A stretch of 64,000 nucleotides of DNA from the NCBI GenBank assembly GCA_963678205.1, contig OY782760.1, positions 2,480,001 through 2,544,000 on the forward strand. Direction: 5' to 3'. Position numbers and translations under genes: made by a program. Of this stretch, positions 54,131-63,717 are shown piece after piece; within the stretch, counting starts at the first letter, position 1, and each line of letters starts with the position of its first letter. The stretch is from G963556115 sp963678205 (GTDB lineage Bacteria; Planctomycetota; SZUA-567). The notes beneath the pieces were generated by a model, which made no database searches, had not been told where the DNA came from, and saw only the letters and a list, made by a program, of their open reading frames with translations.

Positions 54131-56017
54131 TTATACAATCTTATTTAATAAAGCCCCGGCTCTGGCAACAATATCCTTGGTCTCCTTCTCTATTCTGCAA
54201 ATCAAAGTATTCTGCTCAAAACTCCCCCGAACATTAGCAAAATCCAAATCAACATCATCAATCAAGCCATAACCAATGCTCATATTCTCCGTAAATTCTT
54301 TATATGCATCACGCTTAACAAGCTCAAGTCTGATCTTAGCAGCTTCCCGCCAATTAACAATTATCGCCTCCATCAAATCTTTACTTTCCTTACTTTCAGG
54401 ATCAATATTTCCAATCTTTGAAAGCAACCATTCCCACTCATACTTTTTGTAAGAGCCTGAGAGTTCTGATAAAATTCCAGAAATTTCGGAATAACCTTTT
54501 ATCTTACCTTCAGTGATATCATCTATCAAGTCAATAATATAACCTTTAGGAGTAATAAGTCCCGCAATATCACACCACTCTCCAACAGACTTTTCATCGG
54601 TACAAGATTCAGTAAACCTTACCCCACTACAATAGTAATCCTCCAATACTTCAGCAACAATACTTCCATAATAAAAATTCACAGCTGCATGATATCTTGC
54701 TAATGCTTTACCAATAAATGCTTGAGGAATTTCACCCCCTATAGAATTATTTTGTTCCAGACCACCCTTACGATTCATGCCTTTTAAAACTTTTATTGCC
54801 TTAAGGATCATATCAACAGTATATGGAGAAAGTGCCAAAGAATTTACAATGTCAGGTGAGCTTTCAGATCTGCGATCACGCACCAGCCATTTACTCATAT
54901 CTCTTTCAAAACCACTAGTGAAAATTACTGCCCCCGGTAAAAGAACACTATTTCCACTCTCACTCAAAAGAAGTGAAAATGGGAATAAAGAAGTATCAAC
55001 AGCCTTATCATGCCTGCCAATAACATTTGTAAACGGAGCAATCTTTGATGGCCATATCAGATAGCTCGAAGAGCCCGTTTTTCCTCCCCTCTCCAAAACA
55101 CCTTGATGAATGGGACCAAGTTTAAAACGATGATTAGAAAAATTACTACCACTACCAGCTGTATAATATGAATATATCCCAGCTAGCAATAACGTAGCTT
55201 TATGATGAGATGAAGTAAAAGGAGCTGCAAAAACAGAACATCCTTCACCTCTGAAACACTCTGAATTTGCAAAAAACAGCGAATTCTCAGCATTAAATCC
55301 ATAATCTAAAATAGCTGAATCAGCGACAAAACATTTATTAATTATACACCCAACTCCCACACGGCCATTAATAGAGACAATCGAATTCTCAACATTAGAT
55401 CCTGCACCAACAAAACCGTTAATTGTTGAATTTTTTATACTATTAGCACCTGCTATCTTCCCATTCTCTCCAACACAACAATTAAAGAGTTCCCCAACAT
55501 CACAAATAGTCGCACCAGAAGAAATTACAGTTTTAGTCAGATCCAGAAGATCTATCTTATTTTTAATAATAAAACTGAAATTCTTTTTAAATTCTGGCAT
55601 CAAGCAGAACGCTTGAAGATACGCAGACTGAGCTGAAAGTTCTGAATGCAACAATACATTTCTTCCACCAGATTCAATTACTACTGAGGCCTCAACTCCC
55701 AATCCAAAATTACCAGAACCATCACAAATTATAGCTCCAACATTTTCTATTACTACCCTATCACCTATTTCACAATTTTCGATAATTCGCCCTATTCTCC
55801 TGATTTTAGTATTCATACCAATATGCGAATTCTTTATAACTGCATGGCTAACTTCACATCCGGACGCTAAGCTGACATTAGAAATAAAATCCGTAAATTT
55901 TATTTTGGACAGATCAAGTTTATCCGCAATTGTTATGCATTCCCAATTAGTTGCAGCACATCCTTGAGAAACCAAGACATCAATTTCACGCTGATCAAGT
56001 GGTCTATACTTCTCCAT
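54131..56017 (-). CDS. DUF4954 left-handed beta-helix protein
   Basis: 628 residues. The first 270 residues are hexapeptide-type repeats of a left-handed beta helix (SHIGMNTKIRRIGRIIENC, GSNVENSIVSINGRVGVGC), as in nucleotidyl- and acyltransferases. A conserved middle segment with SSHHKATLLLAGIYSYYTAGSGSNFSNHRFKLGPIHQG is the DUF4954 hallmark. The C-terminal 200 residues are helical. The family occurs in Bacteroidota, spirochaetes and PVC bacteria; its function is unknown, a sugar or acyl transferase being possible. AAAGG precedes the ATG. Confidence 0.85.
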   Translation of the reverse strand: MEKYRPLDQREIDVLVSQGCAATNWECITIADKLDLSKIKFTDFISNVSLASGCEVSHAVIKNSHIGMNTKIRRIGRIIENCEIGDRVVIENVGAIICDGSGNFGLGVEASVVIESGGRNVLLHSELSAQSAYLQAFCLMPEFKKNFSFIIKNKIDLLDLTKTVISSGATICDVGELFNCCVGENGKIAGANSIKNSTINGFVGAGSNVENSIVSINGRVGVGCIINKCFVADSAILDYGFNAENSLFFANSECFRGEGCSVFAAPFTSSHHKATLLLAGIYSYYTAGSGSNFSNHRFKLGPIHQGVLERGGKTGSSSYLIWPSKIAPFTNVIGRHDKAVDTSLFPFSLLLSESGNSVLLPGAVIFTSGFERDMSKWLVRDRRSESSPDIVNSLALSPYTVDMILKAIKVLKGMNRKGGLEQNNSIGGEIPQAFIGKALARYHAAVNFYYGSIVAEVLEDYYCSGVRFTESCTDEKSVGEWCDIAGLITPKGYIIDLIDDITEGKIKGYSEISGILSELSGSYKKYEWEWLLSKIGNIDPESKESKDLMEAIIVNWREAAKIRLELVKRDAYKEFTENMSIGYGLIDDVDLDFANVRGSFEQNTLICRIEKETKDIVARAGALLNKIV

Positions 56018-56170
56018 AAAAAACCTTTATTATATTAATTAAGTAAATATTTAATAAAATCTTATTAAAGCTTAAATTGTACCTTTATTATAAGAATTAC
56101 TCCTAAATAATTTAACAAAAAATACTTTGATTCAGTGATTATTTATAAATTGTTTCCTTAAAGCTTATTC

Positions 56171-56198
56171 TTTACATTTGTTTATATAAACGTATAAT
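56171..56198 (+). promoter_or_regulatory. Sigma-70 promoter of the pgpH-ybeY-corC operon
   Basis: TTTACA and a perfect TATAAT, 16 bases apart, ending 43 bases before the ATG. Confidence 0.5.
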
Positions 56199-56241
56199 AA
56201 ATTTAATTTATTACATTTAATTACTAGATGAGTAAGGAATT

Positions 56242-58521
56242 ATGGCAGGACAATTACGACAAAACATTGTTCAAAGGTCGCGTGAATTTGGCAAGAACAA
56301 CCGTCCCTCGTACCATTACACACATATATCACTTAAAACGATATTAATTATAATTGCTTTTTCATTACTCCTGTTAACCCCTTTTCTTATTGGCTTCTCG
56401 ATAATACGTACAAACGTAGGAACGATTGCGCCAGATGATAGGTTCAGCAGGGTTGACTTTCAATGGAAAGTTCCCAATAGCGATAAAATCTTTAAGGAAG
56501 TCGAGAGTACACATTTACCAATTTTTGAGAATGTACCGTACAATGTATGGATGAATACTGTCTTTGAACCAATTGCAGAACTTATGGAAAAAGCCGTTGA
56601 TTTTAGAAATTCCCAAAAACTGCTAGAATACGCAAAAACACAAAATATTGAATTAACGTCTAAAGAGGCAGATGTCCTAACCAGATATCTATTGAGTGAT
56701 ATTGATCAGGGAATATATTCAGAACTAATCAACCCAGCCCGCCGAGCAGTAGGACAATGGATCTACTCTAAAGGAGTAATTAGCGATGAACAGTATAACC
56801 TAGCTATGGCAAATGGTGGAACAAAATCAATAGAAGTAATTCGCCCAGACAACCTTTATTCCCGCGGAACAATAATGGTTATAGGATCTGAGAATAGTCC
56901 AATCAGTTTATCACAAACCAGTACGTATCTTCAGAAAGGTCTATATGATAAGTTATGGCTGGTTCGGCAAGCTTTAAGAGAAACTATAGAGAATATTCTA
57001 CTACGTAGGGTTAATAAACACCCAACCCTAATTTACCAAGAAGCTATTTCTGCAGAAACCCTAAAAAACAGGAAAGAACTTGCTCTTAAAAAAGCAAGTC
57101 AGATCAGCAGAGGTGAGCTTATCGTTGAGCGAGGCCAGCCTATAACAACAGAAGTTTTCAAAAAACTCAGAGCTGAAAATGAAGCATTCAATAAACAAAG
57201 AGGGAGTAGTTTCAACATTAAGAATATCTTGAGTAAATTTATTCTATCATTTCTGGTATGCTTACTGTTCTATATTATTCTAAACGGAAGAGTCAGAAAA
57301 AAAGCTTTAATAGGAACTGCGCTGACATTTATAATTACAGTTTTTATAACTTATCTTATTTTACTCAATGGACGTTCAATAACCCTTGTTCCTATTGGTT
57401 TTCTTGCTGGTTGCGTAGCAATAGGTAGCAGACGAACTATAGGGATGCTTATTACGGGCATATATGGATTGTTTATTATTTCAATTTCATATCAACAATC
57501 TGCTGAAATCTTAGCAATTATAACAAGTGGTTGTTTATTCGCTCTGCTTGCGCCTGTAGAACGCTTCAGATCAGGAATTTTAAAAACATCAATTCTATGT
57601 GGTATAGTTGGAGCAATGGTTTACTTATGCTGGTATATTAGCGATGGGATAGACATTACTCTTCCAAGTACTGTCTCAGATTTTTTATCTTTAAATTTCA
57701 GCGATTCTATCAATATTCTTATCAAACACTCTTGTTGGATATTCCTTACCTCAATATTATCATTTGCCCTTATACTTCTATGTCTTCACCCAATACAGCG
57801 AATTTTCGGTGCTACGCCAAATATAATTCTACAAGATTTACAAGAACATCCTTTGCAAAACAAACTACTCCTGAAAGCACCAAGCACATATTATCACAGT
57901 TCAATTGCTGCAGCACTTGCTGAAGCAGGCGCTTATTCCTGCGGTGCAAATGCCCTGCTTTGTCGAATCTCATGTTTTTATCATGATATTGGAAAGTTGG
58001 TAAAACCTGAGTATTTTACTGAGAATGAAAGCGGAGTCAGCAGACACGATATTCTTACTCCAAGCATGAGTGCTTTGATTATTGTGAGTCATGTTAAAGA
58101 TGGTGTTGAAATGGGCAGGCAGAATAAACTTCCACCTGCAATTATTGATATAATAGAGCAACACCACGGCACAACTCTTGTGTCATACTTTTTAAGACAA
58201 GCTAAGGAAGAAGCTGAAGACCCAGACGAAATAGATGAACAACAGTTCCGCTACCCTGGTCCTAAGCCACAATTCCCTGAGGCAGCAATAGTAATGATAG
58301 CTGATTCTGTTGAAGCAGCAAGCAGATCTCTTGAAGGCGCAAGCAGTGCAAGCATTAGAGCTTTAGTCCATAAAATTATAATGGGCAAACTGCAAGACAG
58401 GCAATTTGACGAATGTTCACTATCTTTTACTGATCTTGCTAAAATAGAAGACTCACTTGTTAGAGTCCTTCAAAGCATGTTCCACTCTAGAGTAAAGTAC
58501 GACCAAAAAAAATCTAAATAA
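56242..58521 (+). CDS. PgpH-like 7TM-HD cyclic-dinucleotide phosphodiesterase
   Basis: 759 residues. One membrane helix (about 32-52), a large extracytoplasmic 7TMR-HDED domain to about 325, then a block of seven helices (about 330-530), and a cytoplasmic HD domain. The HD motif is His581-Asp582 in FYHDIGKL, with HHSSIAAALAEAGA-type and IEQHHGTTL histidines. This is the architecture of Listeria PgpH and Bacillus YqfF, which hydrolyse c-di-AMP. No c-di-AMP cyclase is in the window. ybeY and corC follow, as in many genomes. Confidence 0.93.
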   Translation: MAGQLRQNIVQRSREFGKNNRPSYHYTHISLKTILIIIAFSLLLLTPFLIGFSIIRTNVGTIAPDDRFSRVDFQWKVPNSDKIFKEVESTHLPIFENVPYNVWMNTVFEPIAELMEKAVDFRNSQKLLEYAKTQNIELTSKEADVLTRYLLSDIDQGIYSELINPARRAVGQWIYSKGVISDEQYNLAMANGGTKSIEVIRPDNLYSRGTIMVIGSENSPISLSQTSTYLQKGLYDKLWLVRQALRETIENILLRRVNKHPTLIYQEAISAETLKNRKELALKKASQISRGELIVERGQPITTEVFKKLRAENEAFNKQRGSSFNIKNILSKFILSFLVCLLFYIILNGRVRKKALIGTALTFIITVFITYLILLNGRSITLVPIGFLAGCVAIGSRRTIGMLITGIYGLFIISISYQQSAEILAIITSGCLFALLAPVERFRSGILKTSILCGIVGAMVYLCWYISDGIDITLPSTVSDFLSLNFSDSINILIKHSCWIFLTSILSFALILLCLHPIQRIFGATPNIILQDLQEHPLQNKLLLKAPSTYYHSSIAAALAEAGAYSCGANALLCRISCFYHDIGKLVKPEYFTENESGVSRHDILTPSMSALIIVSHVKDGVEMGRQNKLPPAIIDIIEQHHGTTLVSYFLRQAKEEAEDPDEIDEQQFRYPGPKPQFPEAAIVMIADSVEAASRSLEGASSASIRALVHKIIMGKLQDRQFDECSLSFTDLAKIEDSLVRVLQSMFHSRVKYDQKKSK

Positions 58522-58542
58522 CAAATATAATAGAGATTAAGA

Positions 58543-58995
58543 ATGTATAAACTTTTAATTAATATTTTTGACGAAAGATCAGAGCAAACCGAAATGCTCC
58601 CATATGAACTTATTGAGAGAGTTCTTTCTGAAGCATACTCCTGTAGAGCACAAATGGATGGCTCTGTAAATATAATGGTTGTTGACGATGAAAAAATCGC
58701 AGAAATGAATGAAGCATACCTTGATCATAAAGGTTCCACAGATGTGCTTGCCTTTGACGATGGTGATATTGAAGAGAATCACCTCTTACTTGGTGATATA
58801 GCTGTGAGTGCAGATACAGCCCGTAGAGTTGCTACCCAAAAAGACATGAGTTACATTGAAGAACTAACACTTTATACACTTCACGGCTTACTCCATCTAC
58901 TCGGTATGGATGACAAAACCGACGAATTTCGTGAAGAAATGATGAAAACTCAAGAAGATGAGTTTGCAAAACACGGATTAAAGTTTGTCAGATAA
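58543..58995 (+). CDS. ybeY: Endoribonuclease / rRNA maturation factor YbeY
   Basis: 150 residues. YbeY acts in 16S rRNA 3' processing and ribosome quality control. NEAYLDHKGSTDVLAFDDGD and LLGDIAVSADTARR are typical. The metal site reads HGLLHLLGMDD: His114 and His118 are present but the third ligand, commonly His, is Asp124; the same Asp occurs in Bacteroidota YbeY, so it is probably active. It lies 21 bases after pgpH. Confidence 0.93.
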   Translation: MYKLLINIFDERSEQTEMLPYELIERVLSEAYSCRAQMDGSVNIMVVDDEKIAEMNEAYLDHKGSTDVLAFDDGDIEENHLLLGDIAVSADTARRVATQKDMSYIEELTLYTLHGLLHLLGMDDKTDEFREEMMKTQEDEFAKHGLKFVR

Positions 58996-59034
58996 TTACT
59001 TACTTTTAGAAAAGGATTTAAAACTACTACTCAT

Positions 59035-60360
59035 ATGGAAACAGCAGAAATTATAATATCAATTGTTTCAGCAACATTAGGCTGGCTAACTGTAGCTTAC
59101 GAATCAGCGCTTCAAGAACTTAGTATTTCAAAACTTGACGACATGATTGAAGAGAAACAAAGTAGTGAACTTCCAGAGAATTCAGAAAAATCATTTGTAC
59201 TTAAAAATATTATTGATAATATCAATAATTTCCGCTTAGCTACAGCTCTTGCAAGTTCATTCTTTCTTGGCTGTTTTCTTATAGCATTGACCCTAATTTT
59301 TCTTGATAATAACAGTATGCAGGCATTTGTTACAGCCCATCAAAGTGATCTTCCAGTTCCGTATCTTCCTACAATTATTCCAATTATTGCTGCACTTACT
59401 ATAACTGGAATTATAAGAGGATCTGCTCAAGCTATAGGAGAAAGTAGATCAGAGATTGTAATATACCTCTTCTCTATTCCAACTTGGATTATCACCCTCC
59501 CATTCAGACCCATAAGCAAAATACTGCTTTTTTCTTCTAAAATTATTGCTCGAGGTATAGGGCTAAAAGTCAATAAAACAACTGACGATATTGAAGACGA
59601 TGTTATTGCAGCAGTTACTGACAGCGAAAAAGCTGGTGTTGTTAATGAAGAACAACGAGAAATGATTGAAAGAGTATTTGATTTCAACAATACGGATGTA
59701 GCTGATATCTTTACTCCAAGAACAGATATGCAATCAATTTCTGTTTCTGAATCACTTTCAAATGCGATAAAGATATCACTTAAGGACGGTCACTCTAGGC
59801 TTCCAGTACACGAAGATACAAGAGATAATATTATAGGTGTATTTTATGTTCGAGATGCACTGAACTACTGGGAGTTTGAAGATAAACCAAAACTTCAGGA
59901 TATAATGCATAAACCTCTTTTTGTTCCTGAGACGCAAAAAGTTGTTGATCTGCTACAACTTATGCAAAATATACACACTCAAATTGCAATCGTCCTAGAT
60001 GAATATGGTGGCACTGCTGGTTTAGTCACAATTGAGGATATTCTTGAAGAACTTGTTGGCGAAATTCAAGATGAATACGACATCCAAGATTATGAAAGCG
60101 GAATTACCTCATACAGCAAATACCATATTATAAGTGAAGGTCAGACCCACGTTTATGATATAAATAAAGCTCTTGATGAAGATCTGGTTCCAGAAGATAG
60201 AGATTATGAGACAATAGGCGGCTTTGTTCTTGACAATCTTGGACACATCCCGAAAACCGGAGAAGAATTTAAATACGAAGATCTTGATGTAAAAATTCTT
60301 GATGCAGATGAACGGAAAGTTTTAAAAGTAGAAATTAAACGTGAAAAAAATGATAAATAA
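59035..60360 (+). CDS. CorC/HlyC-family transporter-associated protein (CNNM-CBS-CorC)
   Basis: 441 residues. An N-terminal CNNM/DUF21 membrane domain (about 1-190) with about four helices, a CBS pair (about 220-345: FTPRTDMQSISV, GHSRLPVHEDTRDNIIG, VLDEYGGTAGLVTIEDILEELVGEI) and a C-terminal CorC_HlyC domain. Family members take part in magnesium or cobalt efflux. Its pairing with ybeY is common (YbeX in E. coli). Confidence 0.92.
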   Translation: METAEIIISIVSATLGWLTVAYESALQELSISKLDDMIEEKQSSELPENSEKSFVLKNIIDNINNFRLATALASSFFLGCFLIALTLIFLDNNSMQAFVTAHQSDLPVPYLPTIIPIIAALTITGIIRGSAQAIGESRSEIVIYLFSIPTWIITLPFRPISKILLFSSKIIARGIGLKVNKTTDDIEDDVIAAVTDSEKAGVVNEEQREMIERVFDFNNTDVADIFTPRTDMQSISVSESLSNAIKISLKDGHSRLPVHEDTRDNIIGVFYVRDALNYWEFEDKPKLQDIMHKPLFVPETQKVVDLLQLMQNIHTQIAIVLDEYGGTAGLVTIEDILEELVGEIQDEYDIQDYESGITSYSKYHIISEGQTHVYDINKALDEDLVPEDRDYETIGGFVLDNLGHIPKTGEEFKYEDLDVKILDADERKVLKVEIKREKNDK

Positions 60361-60389
60361 TTATTCAAATTTGAAAAGTAAAATTAACA

Positions 60390-60770
60390 ATGCAAGAAAT
60401 AACTAAAATAATAAAAACAATACAAGCTTTGCGTGATAAAGACACTGGATGCCCATGGGATCGAGAGCAAACTATGTCAACTCTAATTAAACCACTTCAA
60501 GAAGAAACTGATGAACTTATTGAAGCAATGGAAGATAAGGATAGAGAACATATCGCTGAAGAACTTGGAGACGTTATCTGGAACGCATTTATGCTACTTG
60601 AAGTGGCTGAAGAAGAAGGAATTGCAGAAAAAAGTAAAATTCTAAGTGATGTAAACAACAAAATGATATGCAGACACCCACATGTTTTCAACGGCATAGC
60701 CGCAAATTCAAAAGAAGAAGCTATTAAAGTTTACAGTGAAGCAAAAGAAAAACATAAAAAGAGCCATTAA
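60390..60770 (+). CDS. mazG: MazG-family nucleotide pyrophosphohydrolase, single domain
   Basis: 126 residues. MazG hydrolyses NTPs to NMPs and pyrophosphate. CPWDREQTMSTLIKPLQEETDELIEAM gives the first Glu cluster, followed by EELGDVIWNAFM with the metal-binding Glu and Asp, and ICRHPHVF. Most MazG proteins have two such domains in about 260 residues; this is one half only, which is a known shorter type. It follows corC after 29 bases. Confidence 0.9.
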   Translation: MQEITKIIKTIQALRDKDTGCPWDREQTMSTLIKPLQEETDELIEAMEDKDREHIAEELGDVIWNAFMLLEVAEEEGIAEKSKILSDVNNKMICRHPHVFNGIAANSKEEAIKVYSEAKEKHKKSH

Positions 60771-60771
60771 A

Positions 60772-61071
60772 ATGTTAAATAACCTTGCAAACTACCATTT
60801 AGACAACCCAGTTGTATTGCTTGCATTACTTATCTCATTTTGTTTTATTTTGTATAAAACTTATAAAATGGTCAAACACATAAGTAAAATTATCAAGAAA
60901 AATCCGCCAACTCATGAAGCCAGCACTCAATCAGAAGAAAAAAAGCAGGCTATTGATAACTTCAAAAAGATCCATGCTAAAGCAATAGACAGTAAAGCTA
61001 AACTCCAAAAAGAAATTTCAAATAACCCAAAGAAATCAGCCGAAGCTTTTAGAAAAATGATGAAACGCTGA
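60772..61071 (+). CDS. Small membrane protein of unknown function
   Basis: 99 residues from ATG 60772, one base after the mazG stop; an earlier in-frame ATG at 60736 would overlap mazG by 35 bases. One hydrophobic helix (about 10-30, NPVVLLALLISFCFILYK) is followed by a basic, Lys-rich helical tail. No homology recognised; the codon use and tight spacing support a real gene. Confidence 0.6.
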   Translation: MLNNLANYHLDNPVVLLALLISFCFILYKTYKMVKHISKIIKKNPPTHEASTQSEEKKQAIDNFKKIHAKAIDSKAKLQKEISNNPKKSAEAFRKMMKR

Positions 61072-61206
61072 GACCAATTAAAGAAGATATTAGTTATTTA
61101 GTATTTAATACGAATAAAGTCTAGATTTACTCTAGCATATCAGTAAAATATTATGCTACTCAATTTTTGTTGAATATAGCCCAAATGCATGAAAGAGAAT
61201 ATCAAA

Positions 61207-62325
61207 ATGAGTAATTTTAAAATAAAACTTGCTGATAGAGCCGCAGCAACAAACATTAGTGGAATTAGAAAAGTTTTCGATCTGGCAGCTAAGCTGGAAT
61301 CACCTGTAAATCTTTCAATTGGCCAACCACACTTTGATGTACCTGATGAAGTAAAGCAGGCTTCAATTGCTGGTATTCAAGAGGGAGCAAACAGCTACAC
61401 TCCTACCCAAGGTAGATCAGACCTGATTGAGGGTCTTTCCAAAACATTAGATAATAAATATGGGCAAGGTGAAATTATTGTTACCTCAGCTGTAAGCGGA
61501 GGATTAAACCTAGCTTTCCTGGCACTACTTAATCCAGGAGATGAAATTCTAATTCCAGATCCATATTTTGTAATGTATAAACAGCTTGCCCTTATGTTAG
61601 GGGCAAAACCTGTATATTATGATACATACCCAGAATTCAAACTACCAGTAGATAAAATTGAATCACTGATTACAAATAAAACAAAAGCAATTGTTTTTGG
61701 CAGCCCTTCAAACCCAACTGGCATTTCCTATACCGAAGAATCCTTGAAAGAGATAACAACAATCCTTCGTAAGCGGGGTATCGTTGCACTTTCTGACGAG
61801 ATCTATGAGATATTTAGTTATGATCATCCAACTATAAGTATCTCTAACTTCTATAAAGAAGGAACGATTATTTTAAAAGGATTCAGTAAAAGCCATGCAA
61901 TGACAGGGTGGCGTCTTGGATATGCAGCTGGCCCAAAAGAAATAATCCAGACTATGGCAAAATTCCAACAATTCACCTTTGTTTGTGCACCATCAATAGC
62001 TCAAGTTGCCGGATTAAAAGCTCTTGATACAAACATGTCAAAATTTGTAATAGAGTACAAGCAAAAACGTGATATAATTTACAATGGTCTTACAAATATA
62101 GGATATGATGTAGTAAAACCAGATGGTGCATTCTACATATTCCCAAAAGCTCCATGGGGCACAGGTGAAGAGTTTGTGGCTAAATGTATTGAAAACAACT
62201 TACTTATAATACCGGGGAATGTCTTCTCCGAAAAGAATACTCATTTCAGGATTTCATATGCTGCTGAAGAGAAAACAATTCTAGCAGGACTTGAAATACT
62301 TGAGCGACTATTTAAGGAGAACTAA
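61207..62325 (+). CDS. PLP-dependent class I aminotransferase
   Basis: 372 residues from ATG 61207, with AAAGAG upstream; an ATG 18 bases earlier lacks a site. Fold type I signatures: NLSIGQPHFDVP, NSYTPTQGRSDL, GSPSNPTG, LSDEIYE and the PLP lysine in ILKGFSKSHAMTGWRLGY, with final Arg in HFRISYA. This is the aspartate/aromatic aminotransferase subfamily I-gamma; the amino-acid substrate cannot be told. trkA follows six bases later. Confidence 0.93.
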   Translation: MSNFKIKLADRAAATNISGIRKVFDLAAKLESPVNLSIGQPHFDVPDEVKQASIAGIQEGANSYTPTQGRSDLIEGLSKTLDNKYGQGEIIVTSAVSGGLNLAFLALLNPGDEILIPDPYFVMYKQLALMLGAKPVYYDTYPEFKLPVDKIESLITNKTKAIVFGSPSNPTGISYTEESLKEITTILRKRGIVALSDEIYEIFSYDHPTISISNFYKEGTIILKGFSKSHAMTGWRLGYAAGPKEIIQTMAKFQQFTFVCAPSIAQVAGLKALDTNMSKFVIEYKQKRDIIYNGLTNIGYDVVKPDGAFYIFPKAPWGTGEEFVAKCIENNLLIIPGNVFSEKNTHFRISYAAEEKTILAGLEILERLFKEN

Positions 62326-62331
62326 TATTAT

Positions 62332-63672
62332 ATGCGTATACTAATAATTGGCTTAGGAAGAATGGGATACTCTCTAGCAGAACAACTTGAGAGTGAAGGT
62401 CATAAAGTTTACGGTATAGACACAGATAAAGCTAATGTCGAACGTGCGAGTATTAAACTTGATATTATGTGTGCTCAAGGATCTGGCTGCAGTTTATCAA
62501 CTCTAAGAGAGCTTGATCTTGAAGGAGCTGATCTTGCAATTGCGGCAAGTGGGTCTGATGAAGTAAACATTGTTTCCTGCCTTGTCGCAAGAGAGATTGG
62601 AATCAAGAGATGTATTGCAAGAATCGAAAGTGAAGAGCTTGTTAGCAACCTCCGCGAAATGCCCCTGACGACTCTAGGCATTGACGAGTTTGTTAACCCT
62701 AGAGAAGAAACAGTTCGTCGTCTAGCCGATATTGTTCGTACTCCAGGAACAACAATGACAGCTGAGTTTGACAATAGCAAATTTCAGCTTAGAGGGTTGA
62801 GAGTTGAAAAGGACTCTCAATTAACCTCTCGTCCACTTGTAGAGCTTCAAGCCTTATTCGTTGAACACTTTCTTGTTGCAGCGGTACAACGTGATGATCA
62901 CTTAATTATCCCTAGAGGTAACTTTACAATTCAAACAGGAGATATCATTTACGTTCTACTCCAGACAAATACCTTCCAAAATTTCATGTCATTATTTGAA
63001 TTTAATAATGTAAAGACAAAAAGAGTTTTTGTATATGGTGCATCACAACTAGGCATAGAACTTGTTGAAGCCTTAGAAAAATATGTCCCTGAAGTAATTC
63101 TTATTGAAGAAAACTGGGATAACCGTCAAAAAGCTGCTGCTCAAATTAATAAAAGTGCAATTATAAATGGCTCTCCTCAAGACATGACACTGATGAAGGA
63201 TTTAAAGATCAATAATGCAGATTTCTTTGTTGGCGCAAGTGATAGCGAAGAGTTAAATTTTTCGAGCGCATTACTTGCTAAACGATTGGGCTCAAAATAT
63301 GGTGTCATGATTACCGACCACCCTGATCATGTCGAGTTATTTGATACATTACCAATTGATGCTGTAATCAGCCCTGCGACAATCTCTGTAGGAGCAATAT
63401 TAAAAGCCGCCAGATCCGGAGCAGTACTATCAATGTTTAATATTGCAGGAGGTCGTGGTGAAGCTTTAGAGCTTATTGCTCAGCCACACAGTAAAAACGT
63501 TGGGAAGGCACTAAAAGATATTTCTTTCCCTGAAGGAGCAATGATTGCTGCTATTGCAAATGAAGAAGGGTTCCAGATTGCATCCGGTAATACCACTATT
63601 AAAGCTGGCAGTACTATTATTTTGATTTCAAAGAAAAAAAATATCAAAGCAGCTTTAGAGCTATTTGAATAA
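62332..63672 (+). CDS. trkA: Trk potassium uptake regulator TrkA
   Basis: 446 residues with two RCK units. Each begins with a Rossmann nucleotide site: IIGLGRMGYSLAEQLESEGHKVYGIDTD at the N-terminus and FVYGASQLGIELVEALEKYV near 233, each followed by a TrkA_C domain (GDIIYVLLQT, AGSTIILISK). It gates the TrkH potassium channel by NAD(H)/ATP binding. No trkH lies within the window, but it may be elsewhere. AGGAG precedes the ATG. Confidence 0.95.
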   Translation: MRILIIGLGRMGYSLAEQLESEGHKVYGIDTDKANVERASIKLDIMCAQGSGCSLSTLRELDLEGADLAIAASGSDEVNIVSCLVAREIGIKRCIARIESEELVSNLREMPLTTLGIDEFVNPREETVRRLADIVRTPGTTMTAEFDNSKFQLRGLRVEKDSQLTSRPLVELQALFVEHFLVAAVQRDDHLIIPRGNFTIQTGDIIYVLLQTNTFQNFMSLFEFNNVKTKRVFVYGASQLGIELVEALEKYVPEVILIEENWDNRQKAAAQINKSAIINGSPQDMTLMKDLKINNADFFVGASDSEELNFSSALLAKRLGSKYGVMITDHPDHVELFDTLPIDAVISPATISVGAILKAARSGAVLSMFNIAGGRGEALELIAQPHSKNVGKALKDISFPEGAMIAAIANEEGFQIASGNTTIKAGSTIILISKKKNIKAALELFE

Positions 63673-63717
63673 GAATAAAAAAAACAAGCTTATATAATGT
63701 AATAACTCATAAAGCAA

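Noticed and set aside
58543..58995. YbeY as an inactive enzyme because of Asp124
   Set aside because: Bacteroidota YbeY proteins commonly have Asp at this place, so the substitution is a known variant.
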